DNA of 14,673 nt, taken from positions 1 to 14,673 of the forward strand of contig JAAYZZ010000111.1 of NCBI GenBank assembly GCA_012514595.1, in the 5' to 3' direction. The notes under the pieces were generated by a model. That model was not told the origin of the DNA. It ran no database searches and saw only the letters and a program-made list of their open reading frames with translations. This document shows, one piece after another, positions 1 to 6,898 of this stretch. Origin of the DNA: Elusimicrobiota bacterium (GTDB taxonomy: Bacteria; Omnitrophota; Gorgyraeia; Zapsychrales; Fredricksoniimonadaceae). Both the position numbers and the translations under genes were made by a program. Position 1 is the first letter of the stretch. Each line of letters starts with the position of its first letter.

Positions 1-79
1 GAATGAGCCCCAAGAGAAAGAGGGCATTCAGATGCACATGGGAGATGCGGGAGAATTCATGGGCGATCAGGTCGAACAC
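1..79 (-). CDS. N-terminal fragment of a probable cation:proton antiporter (partial)
   Basis: A minus-strand reading frame opens at a GTG (79-77) and stays open to the window edge, giving about 26 residues. A good ribosome site (AGGAAGGGG) lies about 5 bases upstream, and a TAG just before it limits the start. The visible peptide begins M-F-D-L-I-A-H-E-F and continues through HLNALFLLGLI, which turns hydrophobic like a first membrane helix. The pattern 'isH-hLNaLFLLGL' resembles the start of Kef-type/CPA2 monovalent cation:proton antiporters, which exchange K+ or Na+ for H+ across the inner membrane. With so few residues the family is a guess from recall; that the frame is a real gene start is better supported. 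It follows the acetyltransferase by 24 bases. Confidence 0.42.
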   Translation of the reverse strand, partial: MFDLIAHEFSRISHVHLNALFLLGLI

Positions 80-101
80 AAGGACCCCTTCCTAGGCATT
101 T

Positions 102-122
102 AATTAGGGACAGTCCCTAATT
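102..122. repeat. REP-like perfect palindrome
   Basis: The arms at 102-111 (AATTAGGGAC) and 113-122 (GTCCCTAATT) are perfect 10-base complements separated by one base. The palindrome covers the stop codon and last codons of the acetyltransferase (104-679). It resembles the short GGGAC/GTCCC palindromes often spread through genomes that carry REP-associated tyrosine transposases; that link is from memory. No transposase is present here. It might also act as a weak transcription stop, but no T-run follows on the minus strand. Confidence 0.7.
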
Positions 123-679
123 TCTCTAATTTTTCGGATGATCCGGGCGGGCGAACCTGCCACAAGAACATGGGACGGCACGTCCTTTGTGACAACAGCC
201 CCTGCCGCCACAACGCTTCCGTTCCCGACGGAGACCCCGGGACAGAACACCGCATGCCCTCCCACCCAGACATGATCCCCGATCGAGACCGGCTTGCCGT
301 ATTCGCGCCCCTCTTTCCGCTCTCTCCAGTCCAGGGGATGCCCTGCCGTGTAGATCTGGACCTGGGGCCCGAACATCACAAACGACCCGATCGTCACCGG
401 CGCCACATCAAGGATGGTGCAGTTGAAATTGAAATATACATTCTCGCCCAACGTAATGTTCTTTCCATAGTCGCAATAAAAAGGGGGCTGGAGCCACAAT
501 CCGCTCCCCATCTTCCCGAAGATCTCCCGGCATATTCCCAGACGACGACCGCTCCGAACATCCTGCAGGGACCTGTTCAACTGTCCCAGCAACGTCCGGA
601 CCCTGCGGCGCATCCGGACCAGCTCCGGATCCCTCGCATCGTACAAACGTCCGGATATCATTTTCTCATATTCTGTCAT
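104..679 (-). CDS. Maltose/galactoside-type O-acetyltransferase (left-handed beta-helix)
   Basis: This 191-residue protein is an acetyl-CoA-dependent sugar O-acetyltransferase of the Maa/LacA/NodL group. An N-terminal cap (MTEYEKMISGRLYD, about residues 1-60) matches the family's Mac domain. Hexapeptide repeats follow from about 73 to 170, with the hallmark TAGHPLD segment containing His114, the expected general base, and V-x-IGDHVWVGG near 131-141. The start at 679 is chosen over an upstream in-frame ATG (739) because GGGAGGGG lies about 10 bases before it, the family N-terminus begins here, and the longer version would be read through the gmhA terminator. The last residues (IREIRDCP) are encoded by a REP-like palindrome, so the native C-terminus may have been replaced. 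Acceptor unknown; nearby gmhA hints at surface polysaccharide work. Confidence 0.87.
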   Translation of the reverse strand: MTEYEKMISGRLYDARDPELVRMRRRVRTLLGQLNRSLQDVRSGRRLGICREIFGKMGSGLWLQPPFYCDYGKNITLGENVYFNFNCTILDVAPVTIGSFVMFGPQVQIYTAGHPLDWRERKEGREYGKPVSIGDHVWVGGHAVFCPGVSVGNGSVVAAGAVVTKDVPSHVLVAGSPARIIRKIREIRDCP

Positions 680-711
680 AAGACCGGATCCCCTCCCTGT
701 AACGCCACAAT

Positions 712-736
712 AAAAAAGGCCGGCAAAGGCCGGCCT
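712..736 (-). terminator. Intrinsic terminator after gmhA
   Basis: On the minus strand a perfect 8-bp stem (AGGCCGGC / GCCGGCCT, plus positions 717-724 and 729-736) with a CTTT loop is followed directly by a run of six T. It lies about 19 bases downstream of the gmhA stop, so it should end the gmhA transcript and leave the acetyltransferase dependent on readthrough or its own promoter. Confidence 0.88.
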
Positions 737-754
737 CAAGGCGCCAAGGAACGA

Positions 755-1324
755 TCATTTCGCGAATTCATCCTCCACCACTTCACACAGCGCATGAAAG
801 AGCGTGATATGCATCTCCTGCACCCGTGCGGTGACCTTGCAGGGCACGGTGACCGTGATATCCGCCATCTCTCCCATGACCCCGCCGCTCCCCCCTGTGA
901 AGGCGATCGTGGACATCCCCTGGGTCTTCGCGGCCTCAAAGGCCCTTACCACGTTCGGGGACTTTCCGCTCGTCGAGATCCCGATCAGGACATCGCCCTT
1001 TTTTCCCAGGGCCTCGACCTGACGGGAGAAGATGGTCTCAAAACTGTAGTCGTTGGCCAGACATGTGAGGATCGAGGTATCGGTGGTGAGCGCAACGGCC
1101 GGAAGGGCCCGTCGCTCCTTCTGAAAGCGGCCCACGAACTCGGCCGCAATGTGCTGGGCATCCGCCGCCGAACCCCCGTTGCCGCAGAGGAGCACCTTTC
1201 CGCCGTTCTTCAAAGCATCAATGATGAGACGGGAGGCCCTCTCGAGCGGACCGACCGTCAGCGGAAGCGCCTCGGTCTTGACGCGGATGGAATCTTCGAC
1301 GATCTGACGGATGCGGGATTGCAT
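755..1324 (-). CDS. gmhA: Phosphoheptose isomerase (sedoheptulose-7-phosphate isomerase)
   Basis: The enzyme converts sedoheptulose 7-phosphate to D-glycero-D-manno-heptose 7-phosphate, the first step to ADP-heptose for the LPS inner core or other heptose glycans, in the cytoplasm. The 189-residue length is normal. A SIS-domain phosphate loop reads CGNGGSAADAQH (48-58), followed by AAEFVGRF with the catalytic Glu62. TTDTSILTCLAND (80-92) and STSGKSPNV (117-125) bind the sugar phosphate, and His172 in RVQEMH is the second catalytic residue. The ATG at 1324 has GAGG a few bases upstream. It is separated from the preceding pfk homologue by a palindromic spacer of 112 bases and followed by its own terminator. 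Other heptose genes (hldE, gmhB) are not in the window. Confidence 0.96.
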   Translation of the reverse strand: MQSRIRQIVEDSIRVKTEALPLTVGPLERASRLIIDALKNGGKVLLCGNGGSAADAQHIAAEFVGRFQKERRALPAVALTTDTSILTCLANDYSFETIFSRQVEALGKKGDVLIGISTSGKSPNVVRAFEAAKTQGMSTIAFTGGSGGVMGEMADITVTVPCKVTARVQEMHITLFHALCEVVEDEFAK

Positions 1325-1363
1325 GGGAACCTCAGTATCCTTGAAATCAACAGGTCACAATGT

Positions 1364-1423
1364 CCCAAAGACACAAGGTCACAAAAGGCCAAGCCACACA
1401 TTTTTGTGACGTGCGTCTTTATG
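1364..1423. repeat. Intergenic palindromic element, copy 1
   Basis: The 112-base gap between the pfk homologue and gmhA holds an inverted repeat: arms 1367-1386 and 1402-1420 match at 17 of 19 paired positions with one bulged base, around a 15-base loop. The arm core (AAAGAC...GTCACAAAA) resembles the palindrome at 12171-12229, in the same orientation and with the same GGCATAA edge. A further GGTCACAA copy lies at 1353-1360. There is no T-run after the hairpin, so a terminator role is doubtful. Confidence 0.7.
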
Positions 1424-1436
1424 CCCTTGCAACCTT

Positions 1437-2462
1437 TTAAACCTGATCCGCCGTGAACACCCGTGCGATCTCGATCAGCCCTGCATCCAGCTTCTTTCTG
1501 TGCTTGACCGCCTCCTCGATATCGCAATAACGGATCCGGTTGTTCTGATAACTGACCATCTTGCCGAACTTGCCTTCCTTGACAAGCTCGACCGCCTTGA
1601 CACCGAAGCGGGTCGCGAGGATCCGGTCAAACGCCGTGGGAGCCCCGCCCCTTTGGATGTAGCCCAGGACGCTCACCCGCGTTTCGTATCCCGTCTCCTC
1701 CTCGATCGCCTTGGCTAGACGCTCTCCGATGGAGCCAAAGCGCCGCTTCTCTCGGCTCTCGTTGTAGATCGCGGGCATATCGACCTGGGCCCCCTCGGAG
1801 ATCACGACGATGCTGAAAGATTTCCCCCGGCGGTGACGATTCCTGATCGCCTCACAGACCTTGTCCAGATTCGCCTGGACCTCGGGAATGAGGATGATAT
1901 CCGCCCCTCCCGCCATGCCGGACTCGACCGCGATCCACCCTGTGTATTGCCCCATGACCTCAATGACCATGATCCGGTGATTGGCCTCTGCGGTGGTGTG
2001 AAGCCGGTCGATCAGTTCGGTCGCGACCTGAACAGCCGTGTCGAATCCGAAGGCATAATCCGTACCGGTGAGGGCATTGTCGATCGATTTGGGGATCCCG
2101 ACGACATTCACGATCCCCTTCTCCTGGAGTTCGAGTGCCACACTCAAAGTGACCTCGCCGCCGACGGCGATGACGGCATCCATGCCGTTGCGCTTGTAAT
2201 TCTCGCGGATCCTCTCGATGTCCCCGGGATTCTCGAGCGGATTGGCCCGACTGGTGCCGAGAATGGTGCCGCCCCGGTCCAGGATCCCGGAGACCTGGCG
2301 GTTGTCCAGAACGCGCGTGTCATTCTCGACAAGCCCCTGCCATCCGTTCTTGATGCCGGTGATGACGTAGCCTTCCTGAAGGCCCTTGTAGACCACGGCG
2401 CGGATCACCGCATTGAGCCCGGGGCAGTCGGCCCCGCCTGTGAGGATGCCGATCTTCTTCAT
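1437..2462 (-). CDS. pfkA: 6-phosphofructokinase family protein with altered active site
   Basis: Over its full 341 residues this matches the PfkA family, closest in style to the group III ATP/PPi enzymes (PKSIDN, FGFDTAV, EVMG-x-x-x-GWIA, SEGA, IQRGGAPTAFDR). Such enzymes phosphorylate fructose 6-phosphate in glycolysis. Several positions differ from working family members: the nucleotide loop reads GGADCPG instead of GGGDCPG/SGGDAPG (Ala11); GGEVT has Val104 where ATP enzymes have Gly and PPi enzymes Asp; IDNAL has Ala130 where the second Asp of the IDND motif belongs; MGQ has Gln172 where Arg is usual. Asp128, the catalytic base, remains. The gene begins 7 bases after the amaP stop, with AGGTGA before the ATG, so it ends the operon. 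It may be an unusual or inactive paralogue; fold assignment is firm, activity is not. Confidence 0.9.
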   Translation of the reverse strand: MKKIGILTGGADCPGLNAVIRAVVYKGLQEGYVITGIKNGWQGLVENDTRVLDNRQVSGILDRGGTILGTSRANPLENPGDIERIRENYKRNGMDAVIAVGGEVTLSVALELQEKGIVNVVGIPKSIDNALTGTDYAFGFDTAVQVATELIDRLHTTAEANHRIMVIEVMGQYTGWIAVESGMAGGADIILIPEVQANLDKVCEAIRNRHRRGKSFSIVVISEGAQVDMPAIYNESREKRRFGSIGERLAKAIEEETGYETRVSVLGYIQRGGAPTAFDRILATRFGVKAVELVKEGKFGKMVSYQNNRIRYCDIEEAVKHRKKLDAGLIEIARVFTADQV

Positions 2463-2469
2463 AGGTCAC

Positions 2470-3072
2470 CTAGACGCGATAGCCGTGAAAATGGACCGGA
2501 TTCGCGACCGAATCTTCCTCCGCATCGGGCTTGGAGCGCAGGTCCATCATGATCTTCGTCACGTGGATCCGGACGCTGACCGGATGGTCCTCCTTGCCAA
2601 GAACATCCTGGATCTTGGAGGCGATCTTTTCCTGAAGGGACGTTGTGAGAGACGGGATATTGCTCCCCCAATTGAGGGACATACGCACATCGACCTTGAG
2701 ACCCCGACGGGAAGAAACGATGACAGGCCTGAGCTCCTTGACCTGGGGGATCGCGGCCCCCATCCGGCGCACGATATCCTCGAGCGCGTTCAAAGAGATC
2801 GTGACCGGCCCCTTGGGATTGTCGATCGACACAACGCGCTCACGCTGCTGACGATAATAGATGATCCGTGCCAGCATCAGACTGACCAGCATCAATCCGG
2901 CGATCACGAACCCTGCGATCATGCCGGCCCCGGGATCTTGATAGACATAGCGAAGGAAATCTTCATACGGTGCGAGCTCGGTCCTGCGGGTCAAGAGGAT
3001 CAGACCGGAGAAACCGATCACCATGATGAGAAAGACATAAAAAAAGATCGCGATCCGGATCAAGACCCGCAT
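2470..3072 (-). CDS. amaP: AmaP-like alkaline-shock membrane anchor protein
   Basis: This 200-residue protein has two N-terminal membrane helices (about 5-27 and 49-72) joined by a short loop with Asp and Glu residues, then a cytoplasmic domain of about 120 residues that resembles Asp23 (the VDVRMSLNWGSNIPSLTTSLQEKI stretch is split over 125-148). In Staphylococcus, AmaP holds Asp23 at the membrane. The assignment fits the neighbour: its first 13 bases overlap the end of the Asp23-family gene (3060-3425), so the two are co-translated. The basic, mostly polar C-terminal tail ends in HFHGYRV. The role in a diderm is not established; an envelope-stress or membrane-scaffold function is inferred from the Firmicutes proteins. 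Confidence 0.85.
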   Translation of the reverse strand: MRVLIRIAIFFYVFLIMVIGFSGLILLTRRTELAPYEDFLRYVYQDPGAGMIAGFVIAGLMLVSLMLARIIYYRQQRERVVSIDNPKGPVTISLNALEDIVRRMGAAIPQVKELRPVIVSSRRGLKVDVRMSLNWGSNIPSLTTSLQEKIASKIQDVLGKEDHPVSVRIHVTKIMMDLRSKPDAEEDSVANPVHFHGYRV

Positions 3073-3425
3073 GATTCCCCCCTTTCGATGCCCTCGATGC
3101 TCACATCCACATCCTTGAGATCGATATCCGCCATCCGTTCGACGGCTGTGAGGACCTTGTCCTGCACCTTTTGAGAGACCTCGGCGAGATTTAGCCCGTA
3201 ACGCACCTTGACCTTGATGACAAGACTGACCTGCCCGGCGACATCCGCACGCACCTCCACCGCCGAGTTGAAGGATCGGCCCAGCCAGGCCATGACCCGC
3301 TCGGCCAGCTCGTAGCGGGCCGGGGTCACCCCCTCGACATCCTTGATCGCGGCGGTCGCAATGTCCGCCAGCACGTTCTTGTGAACCTCGATCGCCCCCA
3401 GATCGATCCTCGCATCCGGCCCCAT
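3060..3425 (-). CDS. Asp23/Gls24 family envelope stress protein
   Basis: This 121-residue soluble protein matches the Asp23/Gls24 family along its length: an N-terminal G-x-I-x-VHKNVLADIATAAIKDVEGV segment (about residues 10-32), then a beta-rich part with VEVRADVAGQVSLVIKVKVRYG (56-78) and a helix LAEVSQKVQDKVLTAVERM (80-98) before a DVDVSIEGI strand. In Gram-positives it is an abundant membrane-associated protein linked to cell-envelope stress. Here it sits directly after accC (11-base gap with GGAGG overlapping that gap) and overlaps amaP by 13 bases, so a complex of the two is likely. Function in this organism is inferred only. Confidence 0.9.
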   Translation of the reverse strand: MGPDARIDLGAIEVHKNVLADIATAAIKDVEGVTPARYELAERVMAWLGRSFNSAVEVRADVAGQVSLVIKVKVRYGLNLAEVSQKVQDKVLTAVERMADIDLKDVDVSIEGIERGESCGS

Positions 3426-3435
3426 AAGCGCCCTC

Positions 3436-4785
3436 CTACTTGTCCCTCTTCGCCATCTGTTCGATAAAATGCGTCGAGACCTCCCCCTTGACGAAGGCGG
3501 GATGGTTCATGATCTCCATGTGAAGCGGGATGGTCGTCTTGATGGGTGCCACGTAGAACTCGTCGAGCGCCCGGCGCATGATCCGAAGGGCCTCGGCCCG
3601 GTCCCGGCCGTGGACGATCAGTTTCGCGACCATCGAATCATAATACGGACTGATCTTGTATCCCGGGTAGATATGTGTGTCGACGCGCACCCCCGGGCCG
3701 CCGGGCAGGTTCATCTGCTCGATCCTGCCGGGACAGGGGATGAAATTATTGTTCGGATCCTCGGCGTTCACGCGGCACTCGATCGCGTGGCCCTTGAGCT
3801 GGATGTCCTCCTGCTTGAACTTGAGGCGCTCCCCCTGTGCGGCCTTGATCTGCTCCTTGATGAGATCAAGCCCTGTCACCATCTCGGTCACGGGGTGCTC
3901 GACCTGGATACGGGTGTTCATCTCCATAAAAAAGAACTCGCCGCTCTTGTCGAGAAGGAACTCCACGGTCCCCACTCCCCGGTAATTCGCGGCCTTGGCG
4001 CATTTGACCGCGGCCTCCCCCATCTTTTTTCGCAGTTTCTCGGAGAGGGCCGGGGAGGGCGCCTCCTCGATCAGTTTCTGATGGCGGCGCTGGATCGAGC
4101 AGTCACGTTCCCCGAGGTGAACCACGTTCCCGTGATGATCCGCCAGGATCTGGAACTCGACATGCCGCGGGTCCTGAATGTACTTCTCGATGTAGACATC
4201 GGGATTGTTGAAATTCTTTTCCGCCTCTGCCTGGGCCAGTTTCAGGGAATTGATGAGCGTCACGTCATTGTGACAGACCCGCATGCCCTTTCCCCCGCCG
4301 CCCGCGGTCGCCTTGATGATGACCGGATACCGGATCTGCTTGGCGATCTTCAGCGCCTCTTCCGGGGTCTTGATGATGCCCTTGCCGCCGGGGGTCAACG
4401 GGACTCCCGCCTTTCGGGCCGTTTCCTTCGCCGTGATCTTGTCGCCCATCATCCGGATCGTCTCGGGCGTCGGCCCGATGAACTGGATCTTGCAGGTCTC
4501 ACAGATCTCCGCGAAATGGGCGTTCTCGGCGAGAAAACCATAACCCGGATGGATCGCCTCGACATCCGTGATCTCGGCCGCCGAAATGATGGCCGGAATA
4601 TTCAGATAGCTTTCAAGACTGGGGGCCTTGCCGATGCAGACGGCCTCGTCCGCAAAACGGACATGCAGGCTTTCCTTGTCCGCCTCGGAATAGACCGCGA
4701 CCGTCGAAATGCCGAGCTCCTTGCAGGCCCGGATGATGCGCAGCGCGATCTCGCCCCGGTTGGCGATCAGGATCTTGGAGAACAT
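3436..4785 (-). CDS. accC: Acetyl-CoA carboxylase, biotin carboxylase subunit
   Basis: AccC uses ATP and bicarbonate to carboxylate biotin on AccB, the first half of malonyl-CoA formation for fatty acids. From the chosen ATG at 4785 the protein has 449 residues, the E. coli length, and key residues fall at the same numbers: Lys116, Lys159, the AGGGGKGMR loop (161-169), Lys238 in HQKLIEE, Glu276, Glu288, Arg292 and Arg338. The frame extends upstream to 4887, but the family N-terminus MFSKILIANRGEIALR starts here and AAGGAA lies about 9 bases before it. The gene follows accB by 28 bases. AccA/AccD, the carboxyltransferase, are not in the window. Confidence 0.98.
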   Translation of the reverse strand: MFSKILIANRGEIALRIIRACKELGISTVAVYSEADKESLHVRFADEAVCIGKAPSLESYLNIPAIISAAEITDVEAIHPGYGFLAENAHFAEICETCKIQFIGPTPETIRMMGDKITAKETARKAGVPLTPGGKGIIKTPEEALKIAKQIRYPVIIKATAGGGGKGMRVCHNDVTLINSLKLAQAEAEKNFNNPDVYIEKYIQDPRHVEFQILADHHGNVVHLGERDCSIQRRHQKLIEEAPSPALSEKLRKKMGEAAVKCAKAANYRGVGTVEFLLDKSGEFFFMEMNTRIQVEHPVTEMVTGLDLIKEQIKAAQGERLKFKQEDIQLKGHAIECRVNAEDPNNNFIPCPGRIEQMNLPGGPGVRVDTHIYPGYKISPYYDSMVAKLIVHGRDRAEALRIMRRALDEFYVAPIKTTIPLHMEIMNHPAFVKGEVSTHFIEQMAKRDK

Positions 4786-4813
4786 TCTCTGTGTTCCTTT
4801 CATGCGAGGCCGC

Positions 4814-5287
4814 CTACTTGGCCGGATCGACACGGAACAGCGTCTGCCCGAACTCCACGGGCTCGGCGTTGTCAACCGTGATCTCAACGACCTTTCCCCG
4901 GACCTCGCTCTTGATCTCGTTCATGAGCTTCATGGCCTCCACGATGCAGACGACCTGCCCGACCTCGACGGTCTGGCCGATCTCGACGAACGGCGCGGAC
5001 TCGGGCGATGGCGCCCGGTAGAAGGTCCCCACCATCGGCGACTTGATCTCCTTAAGATGGTCCTTGCTCTCGGCCTTGGGGGCTTCGGAGGCCGGCGCGG
5101 CCGCAACGGGCGCTGCCTTGGGCGCAACAGGGATCGACGGCACCGCAAAAGAGGCGGGCTGCATGGTGACCATATTATCCGGGGTCCGCTTGAGCCTGAC
5201 CTTCATGCCATCGCGCTCGACCTCAAGCTCGGTGAGGCCGTTCTGGTTCATCAGCTCGACCATTTCTTTCAGCTCTTTGAGGTTCAT
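4814..5287 (-). CDS. accB: Acetyl-CoA carboxylase, biotin carboxyl carrier protein
   Basis: AccB carries the biotin that AccC carboxylates. The 157-residue protein has the usual plan: an N-terminal helical region (1-35), an Ala/Pro-rich flexible linker (about 45-75), and the biotinyl domain (80-157) with IKSPMVGTFYRAPSP and the EAMKLMNE motif, where Lys120 should be biotinylated. The ATG overlaps the efp stop as ATGA, so translation is probably coupled to efp. The efp-accB-accC order is common in many bacteria, which supports the assignment. Confidence 0.98.
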   Translation of the reverse strand: MNLKELKEMVELMNQNGLTELEVERDGMKVRLKRTPDNMVTMQPASFAVPSIPVAPKAAPVAAAPASEAPKAESKDHLKEIKSPMVGTFYRAPSPESAPFVEIGQTVEVGQVVCIVEAMKLMNEIKSEVRGKVVEITVDNAEPVEFGQTLFRVDPAK

Positions 5288-5847
5288 TGTTTCACCCTTT
5301 CGACATAAAGACCGGTTCTGGTATCGATCTTGATCGATTCTCCCACATCCACGAACAGGGGGATCATGACGCTCGCCCCTGTCTCGATCTTGGCGGGTTT
5401 GGTATCGGTCTTGGAGGAGTCCCCCTTCACACCCGGAGGCGCCTCGACGACCTTGGCCACGATGAAATTCGGCAGCGTGACCTTGAGGACCTTGTCCTCA
5501 TGAACATACCCCGTGACCCCGAGATTGTCCAGAAGATACGGAACAATATCCTTCACCATATCTTCGGACACTGTGACCTCTTCGTAGGTCTCCTGGCACA
5601 TGAAATAATAGAGTCCGTCCGCATTATAACTGTAGGGCATCCGGCGTTCTTCGACAGGGACATCCTCCAGGGTCTCGGCCGTGCGGTAGGTGCGCTCAAT
5701 AACGTTTCCGGTCTTCAGATTCCGCATCTTGATCTTGACGAACGCGCTCCCCTTGGCAGGCTTCACATGAAGAAAATCCACAATAGTCCAGATGTCCCCA
5801 TCGACCCTGAGCGCCATCCCCTTCGAAACTTCATTGATCGTGATCAC
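5284..5847 (-). CDS. efp: Translation elongation factor P
   Basis: EF-P enters stalled ribosomes at polyproline stretches and speeds peptide bond formation. The 187 residues cover all three beta-barrel domains: KOW-like (1-63), OB (about 66-130) and C-terminal (130-187) ending in VGESIKIDTRTGLYVERVK. The tip loop reads KPAKGSAF with Lys32 at the position that is modified in E. coli (Lys34); the usual PGKG is PAKG here. The start is a GTG at 5847 with GAGG six bases upstream, and it lies 17 bases inside the end of pepP. No EpmA/EpmB modification genes are visible, so Lys32 modification is unknown. Confidence 0.97.
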   Translation of the reverse strand: MITINEVSKGMALRVDGDIWTIVDFLHVKPAKGSAFVKIKMRNLKTGNVIERTYRTAETLEDVPVEERRMPYSYNADGLYYFMCQETYEEVTVSEDMVKDIVPYLLDNLGVTGYVHEDKVLKVTLPNFIVAKVVEAPPGVKGDSSKTDTKPAKIETGASVMIPLFVDVGESIKIDTRTGLYVERVKQ

Positions 5848-6898
5848 TTAAAACCTCGCAACCTGTTGCGGTGACAAGCACCATTTCTTCCAGCCGAACC
5901 CCATACTTCCCCGTGAAATATACTCCAGGTTCGACCGTAATAACCATTCCTTTTGATAAAACCGCTCCACTTCGACAAGAAATGCTGGGGTCTTCGTGGA
6001 TATTTAGACCCACTCCATGGCCTAGGGAGTGGCCGAATCGTTCAGCCAGGCCGTTCTTATCCAGAAATCCCCTGGCCGCACCATCCGCATCCTTCGCTCT
6101 GACCCCTGGCTTAATAACCTTATAAGCCTCTTTCTGGGCCTGGCGGATAAAAGAGAGATTTTCTTGAAAAGAGCGCGCCATTTTACCCAAGAAGAACATA
6201 CGTGTCAAGTCGGACTTGTAGCCCTGGATCTCCACACCAAAGTCCACGAGGACAGGGTCTCCAGACCTGAACTTTCTGTCCGTGACCTGCGCATGAGGAA
6301 AGGCGGAATTAGGCCCCGAGGCAATGATCGGAGGAAAAGACAGAGACGCATCTTCATCCCTTACAAAGCGTTCCAACTCTTCAAGGACCCGTCGTTCCGT
6401 AATGCCCGGCCGAACGATCTTTCCAATCCTCTTAAAGCCTTTTAAATTAATATTGATACATTTACGAATAAGCGCGATCTCTTGAGGCGTCTTGACCACC
6501 CGGAGCTCCTCAACAACGCCTTGCTTCGGGACAAACCGGACATCCCTCCCTGCGAGGGAGCGAAGCCGCATGAGGGTTGCGACCGTCATATGGCGAGGCT
6601 CGATCCCGATGGTCCGGACCCAACTATCTACCGCCAGGTCAAAAAGCGTATCAAAAAGAGAGACCCGGGTCTGAACGACCCTGGCCGTCTTTAAAACCCG
6701 CCCCACATCTTCCGCGTACCGGAAGTCCGTGAGGTAGAAGACTCTTTTGGCTGTGACAAAAAGCCACGAAGCATCGGCCGGGATCCCTGTCAGATAACGG
6801 ATATTGACCGGATCCGTGACAAGAAAAGCATCAACGCCCAGAGACACCAGTTGCTTTTGAAGGGACGGGAGGGCCTGGGGGGCTAGCGATCTGTTCAT
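5831..6898 (-). CDS. pepP: Xaa-Pro aminopeptidase (M24 family)
   Basis: A 355-residue cytoplasmic metallopeptidase expected to remove N-terminal residues before proline. An N-terminal creatinase-like domain (about 1-130) precedes the pita-bread catalytic domain. All five metal ligands are in place: Asp219 (VDFG), Asp230 (YKSDLTR), His294 (SLGHGVG), Glu323 (TVEPGVYF) and Glu337 (RLEEM); PHAQ at 201-204 adds the substrate His. The ATG overlaps the aroQ stop as ATGA and the stop lies inside efp; aroQ-pepP-efp is a frequent neighbourhood, pairing a proline peptidase with EF-P. The middle of the gene is poorer in GC than its neighbours (about 47% in 6121-6180). It could instead be labelled a prolidase (PepQ), since short M24B proteins are hard to tell apart. 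Confidence 0.93.
   Translation of the reverse strand: MNRSLAPQALPSLQKQLVSLGVDAFLVTDPVNIRYLTGIPADASWLFVTAKRVFYLTDFRYAEDVGRVLKTARVVQTRVSLFDTLFDLAVDSWVRTIGIEPRHMTVATLMRLRSLAGRDVRFVPKQGVVEELRVVKTPQEIALIRKCININLKGFKRIGKIVRPGITERRVLEELERFVRDEDASLSFPPIIASGPNSAFPHAQVTDRKFRSGDPVLVDFGVEIQGYKSDLTRMFFLGKMARSFQENLSFIRQAQKEAYKVIKPGVRAKDADGAARGFLDKNGLAERFGHSLGHGVGLNIHEDPSISCRSGAVLSKGMVITVEPGVYFTGKYGVRLEEMVLVTATGCEVLSDHDQ

Noticed and set aside
1353..1423. Possible CRISPR array from the repeated GTCACAA words
   Set aside because: Copies are few, irregularly spaced and form an inverted pair, not direct repeats with uniform spacers; no cas gene.
170..1456. 428-codon plus-strand open frame across the acetyltransferase and gmhA
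   Set aside because: It crosses two recognised genes, a terminator and a palindromic spacer, with no recognisable protein family; antisense shadow.
3469..4881. 470-codon open frame on the plus strand opposite accC
   Set aside because: It mirrors a highly conserved gene, shows no family motif, and is rich in Asp/Leu/Arg/His as expected for the antisense of GC-biased codons.
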